Shown piece after piece: positions 41,716 through 44,001 of a DNA stretch of 44,001 nucleotides. How positions within the stretch are numbered: the first letter of the stretch is position 1; the number at the start of each line of letters is the position of its first letter. The stretch is from Candidatus Lambdaproteobacteria bacterium (lineage in GTDB: Bacteria > SAR324 > JACQKK01), in contig JACQKK010000068.1 in assembly GCA_016204605.1 (NCBI GenBank), positions 1 to 44,001 on the forward strand. The letters are read 5' to 3'. The notes below the pieces were generated by a model, which was given only the letters and a program-made list of their open reading frames with translations, ran no database searches and was not told the origin of the DNA. The position numbers and the translations under genes are program-made.

Positions 41716-43356
41716 TCACTCGAACCAGATGGTCTCGAAGTTCTTGGCGAAATCGTAGCCCTTGACCTTGGGGGTGTAGCCCCGGATGTTGTCCTTGATG
41801 AGCAGGATGCTTAGCTCCTTGGGCACGAACACCCGGAACATCTGCTCGTGGAAGTAACGCTGGAAATCCTCGATGGCCTGCTTGCGCTGCCCGAGGCTGG
41901 TGGCGGAGCGGCTGCGCGCGACCAGCTCGTTCACCTTGGGGTCGTTGAGATGGGTCTGGTTGCGCGTGTCGCCGGGCAGGTACGAGCCCAGCCACTCGTC
42001 CTCCTCGCCGAGCACCCACTGCGGGATATACACCAGCGCCATCTCCGGGAAGTTGCCGGCGTAGGTGTGCTTGATCCACTGCGGGTACTCCTGGGCCACG
42101 ATCTCGGCCTCGATGCCGATCTTGCTCAGCACGTCCTTGACCAGCGCCGTGCGGGTCATGTAGGCGGGGCCGTAGCCCACGGTGGTGTAGAGCTTGACCT
42201 TCATGCCCGAGCCGTAGCCGGCCTCCGCCAGCAGCCGCTTCGATTCCGCCATGTCGTAGCGGTACCAGCGGCCCAGCTCGCCCAGCTTCTGCTCGGGGAG
42301 GTAGAACTGCGAGTTCTCGGGGATGGGACCGGCGTAGCGGAGCGAGCCCTGCGGGAAGAGCCCCTTGCCCCAGGCATCGCGGTTGATGGCCAGCGAAACC
42401 GCGCGGCGCACGCGGATGTCGTTCCAGGGCTTCTTGTCCACCCGGCCGATGATGTTCTCGCTGGTGTTGAAGAGGGAGAAGTACTTCACGCGCGTGGTCG
42501 CATCCTGCAGCGCCTCTTCGGCGGCCGTATACTTCACCTGCACCCAGTTGTCGAGCAGTTGCACCTTGTTGGTGCGGAAGGCGGCGAGCTGGGCGGCGGC
42601 GTCCTTCATGATGTAAGCGTTGACGCCGTCGATGTACGGCAGCCCCTTGCGGAAGTAGTTCGGGTGGCGCTTGAAGACCATCATCAGGCCTTCCCTGTAC
42701 GTCTCCAGCATGAAGGGGCCCGTGCCGATCACCGTCTCCGCGGCGGTGAAGTCGCGCCCGCCCGCGCAACTGTCGCAGGGCGTGCCCGCCTCCTGCGCGT
42801 AGATGGCCATGGTCGTGGCGGCGAGGTTGGGGATCAGCGACCCGAACGGCTTGGTGAGCTCGATGCGGATCGTGTAACGGTCCGGCGCCGTGATGCTCTT
42901 GAGCCCCGGCAGCAGGCGCTTCTCGGGCGACTGCTTCATCAGCCGGTCGAAGGTCCACTTGACGTCGGCGGCGGTCAGCTCGCGGCCGTTCACGGGCGGC
43001 TTGGGGTGGAAGCGCACGCCCTGGTGCAGCTTCAGCACGGTGGTGGTGGGGTTGGGCTGGCTCCAGCTTTCCACCAGGTCGCCCTCGACGCCGCTGCCGT
43101 CCTTGACGTACTTGAACAGCCGGCTGTGGGTGAAGCCCAGCGCCTCCTGGGTGCGGGAGGAGGTCTTCTTGGGGCTGTGCATGTCGAACCCGGTGGAGTC
43201 CTCCCGGGTGATGGTGCTCAGGGTGCCGCCCCGCTGTTGGGCGTGGGCCATGGGCGCCAGCAGCGCCAGCACGGCCACCAGGATCAGCATGCGCCGGCCC
43301 AGCCCCGTGGCCAGGGCGCGTCCCGCGCGTTTCATTGCACGTACCCGCTGGTTCAT
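41716..43356 (-). CDS. ABC transporter substrate-binding protein (SBP family 5), paralogue 4
   Basis: 546 residues, first gene of the array on the minus strand. Signal peptide to about 39 (APMAHAQ). The mature start RGGTLSTITREDSTGFDMHS, the CxxC in GTPCDSCAGGRDF and the end KVKGYDFAKNFETIWFE match paralogue 3. The ATG at 43354-43356 follows GAGGG, and a tandem Met is absent. Likely driven by a promoter in the upstream 445 bases, where I saw no clear box. Confidence 0.92.
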   Translation of the reverse strand: MNQRVRAMKRAGRALATGLGRRMLILVAVLALLAPMAHAQQRGGTLSTITREDSTGFDMHSPKKTSSRTQEALGFTHSRLFKYVKDGSGVEGDLVESWSQPNPTTTVLKLHQGVRFHPKPPVNGRELTAADVKWTFDRLMKQSPEKRLLPGLKSITAPDRYTIRIELTKPFGSLIPNLAATTMAIYAQEAGTPCDSCAGGRDFTAAETVIGTGPFMLETYREGLMMVFKRHPNYFRKGLPYIDGVNAYIMKDAAAQLAAFRTNKVQLLDNWVQVKYTAAEEALQDATTRVKYFSLFNTSENIIGRVDKKPWNDIRVRRAVSLAINRDAWGKGLFPQGSLRYAGPIPENSQFYLPEQKLGELGRWYRYDMAESKRLLAEAGYGSGMKVKLYTTVGYGPAYMTRTALVKDVLSKIGIEAEIVAQEYPQWIKHTYAGNFPEMALVYIPQWVLGEEDEWLGSYLPGDTRNQTHLNDPKVNELVARSRSATSLGQRKQAIEDFQRYFHEQMFRVFVPKELSILLIKDNIRGYTPKVKGYDFAKNFETIWFE

Positions 43357-43801
43357 GATTCCCTCTCTGGGTGAGAGCGGCACCCCGCGGTCCTGTCCGG
43401 AGCGACCTCGGGCCGCCGCGGCACCCCGCTGCTGGGTGTGCGTGTGAACCGCAACCCGTCTGGCACGGGTGCTCCCCCCCGCCATCCCATTCCAAGCCTC
43501 CTCCCTTTAGCCCGGCCTCCGGCCGGCGTCAACGCACCGCAACGCCGGATGGTGACACGGTTTCGATTATCCAACCGCTACAAGAACAGCAGACCCCTCG
43601 CGGAGCCTGTCCTGAGCTTGCCGAAGCGCTTGGGGTGACAAGGAGATGTCATTTCGAGCGAAGCGAGAAATCTGCTTTTCATTCCAGACTGAGGCACTAC
43701 CCGACGCCGGTCGTGAATCGACACGCCGGATTGGCGTGGGCCATCACCCGCCCCGATCCGCCAACGCCGCATCGAGACTCTCGCCGCGGTCCCGGACTCA
43801 T
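43357..43801. other. 445-base region upstream of the binding-protein array
   Basis: Lies between the SurE-like fragment (minus) and paralogue 4 (minus). It contains a dispersed-repeat-like stretch at 43596-43683. No gene or convincing promoter boxes were recognised. Confidence 0.5.
43596..43683. repeat. Intergenic repeat-like element with REP-type motifs
   Basis: Contains gagcctgtcctgagcttgcc (followed by gaag) and tgtcatttcgagcgaagcga (followed by gaaatctgc), two motifs that I know from dispersed intergenic repeats in many environmental bacteria. The second is partly palindromic (tcgagcgaagcgaga). Confidence 0.5.
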
Positions 43802-44001
43802 CTACGCAAAAGGGTCGGCGCCGGCGGGCAGGCTCAGACCTTGGAGCGAGAGCGCCGTCACGCTGATCCAGCCCCGATCGACCAAGTCGCGGTCGGAGAG
43901 GGTGCCGGCTTCGCTCCAGGCGTCGCCCCGGTACTGGTGGCGATACGCCGTGCCCTCGAGCGCGAACAGGGCGCCGTAGCGGTTGTTGAGCAGGGGCGCC
44001 C
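43802..44001 (-). CDS. C-terminal part of a protein resembling SurE-family nucleotidase (cut by the window edge)
   Basis: The minus frame is open from the right edge to TAG at 43802-43804, 65 residues. It reads PLLNNRYGALFALEGTAYRH then LVDRGWISVTALSLQGLSL. The D-x-x-x-x-x-G-W/Y-I/V-S-V/I-T segment is the C-terminal signature of SurE, a 5'/3'-nucleotidase, but the usual active-site part lies beyond the edge, so the name is tentative. Confidence 0.45.
   Translation of the reverse strand, partial: APLLNNRYGALFALEGTAYRHQYRGDAWSEAGTLSDRDLVDRGWISVTALSLQGLSLPAGADPFA

Noticed and set aside
1..44001. Search for CRISPR arrays, tRNA or rRNA genes and insertion sequences
   Set aside because: No regularly spaced repeats with spacers, no tRNA cloverleaf and no transposase motif were recognised by eye; a program search could still find weak cases.

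Overview
The window is a GC-rich bacterial chromosome segment, cut at both ends. It holds a complete alternative complex III operon, a tripartite tricarboxylate transporter operon, two CaiB-type CoA transferases, an AtuA/DUF4387 pair, and a dipeptide-type ABC permease with four paralogous binding proteins. This mix suggests an aerobic, organic-acid and peptide scavenging Gram-negative soil or water bacterium (a proteobacterium or a Rokubacteria/NC10-like lineage). I cannot fix the phylum from sequence reading alone.

Layout. 1-945 (+): two tandem glutathione S-transferase genes, the first cut by the edge. 1059-8721 (-): actABCDEF, a quinol-oxidising respiratory complex, closed by a strong hairpin shared with the GST gene. 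9108-12984 (-): an orphan mycofactocin-type glycosyltransferase, a PilZ-like protein and a ferredoxin-NADP reductase. 13345-13746 (+): a small coiled-coil protein. 13930-14982 (-): a J-domain protein. 15121-18388 (-): a likely operon of a FAD oxidoreductase, fabI, queF and dapB. 18889-22105 (+): tctCBA. 22458-24092 (-): a Na/Pi-cotransporter-like protein.

24.1-33.9 kb is an accessory stretch. It carries a HigBA-type toxin-antitoxin pair with a clear self-regulated promoter, DUF4387/AtuA, a VapBC pair between a truncated and an intact copy of one acetyltransferase, a small HTH protein whose promoter overlaps a perfect 26-bp palindrome, two CoA transferases, and two tandem HepT/MntA (HEPN/nucleotidyltransferase) pairs. 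34068-43356 (-): dppC, dppB and four tandem 546-548-residue binding-protein genes. A fragment ending at 43802 may be the 3' end of a SurE-like gene.

The theme is local duplication: tandem GSTs, two HEPN/MNT pairs, four binding proteins, a duplicated acetyltransferase end flanking VapBC, a 42-bp gene-start repeat shared by a CoA transferase and mntA, a 40-bp repeat at the ends of tctA and the Na/Pi gene, and a duplicated actD 3' end that supplies the ribosome-binding site of actE. Three toxin-antitoxin insertions lie at or next to such duplications. No tRNA, rRNA, CRISPR array or insertion sequence was recognised.
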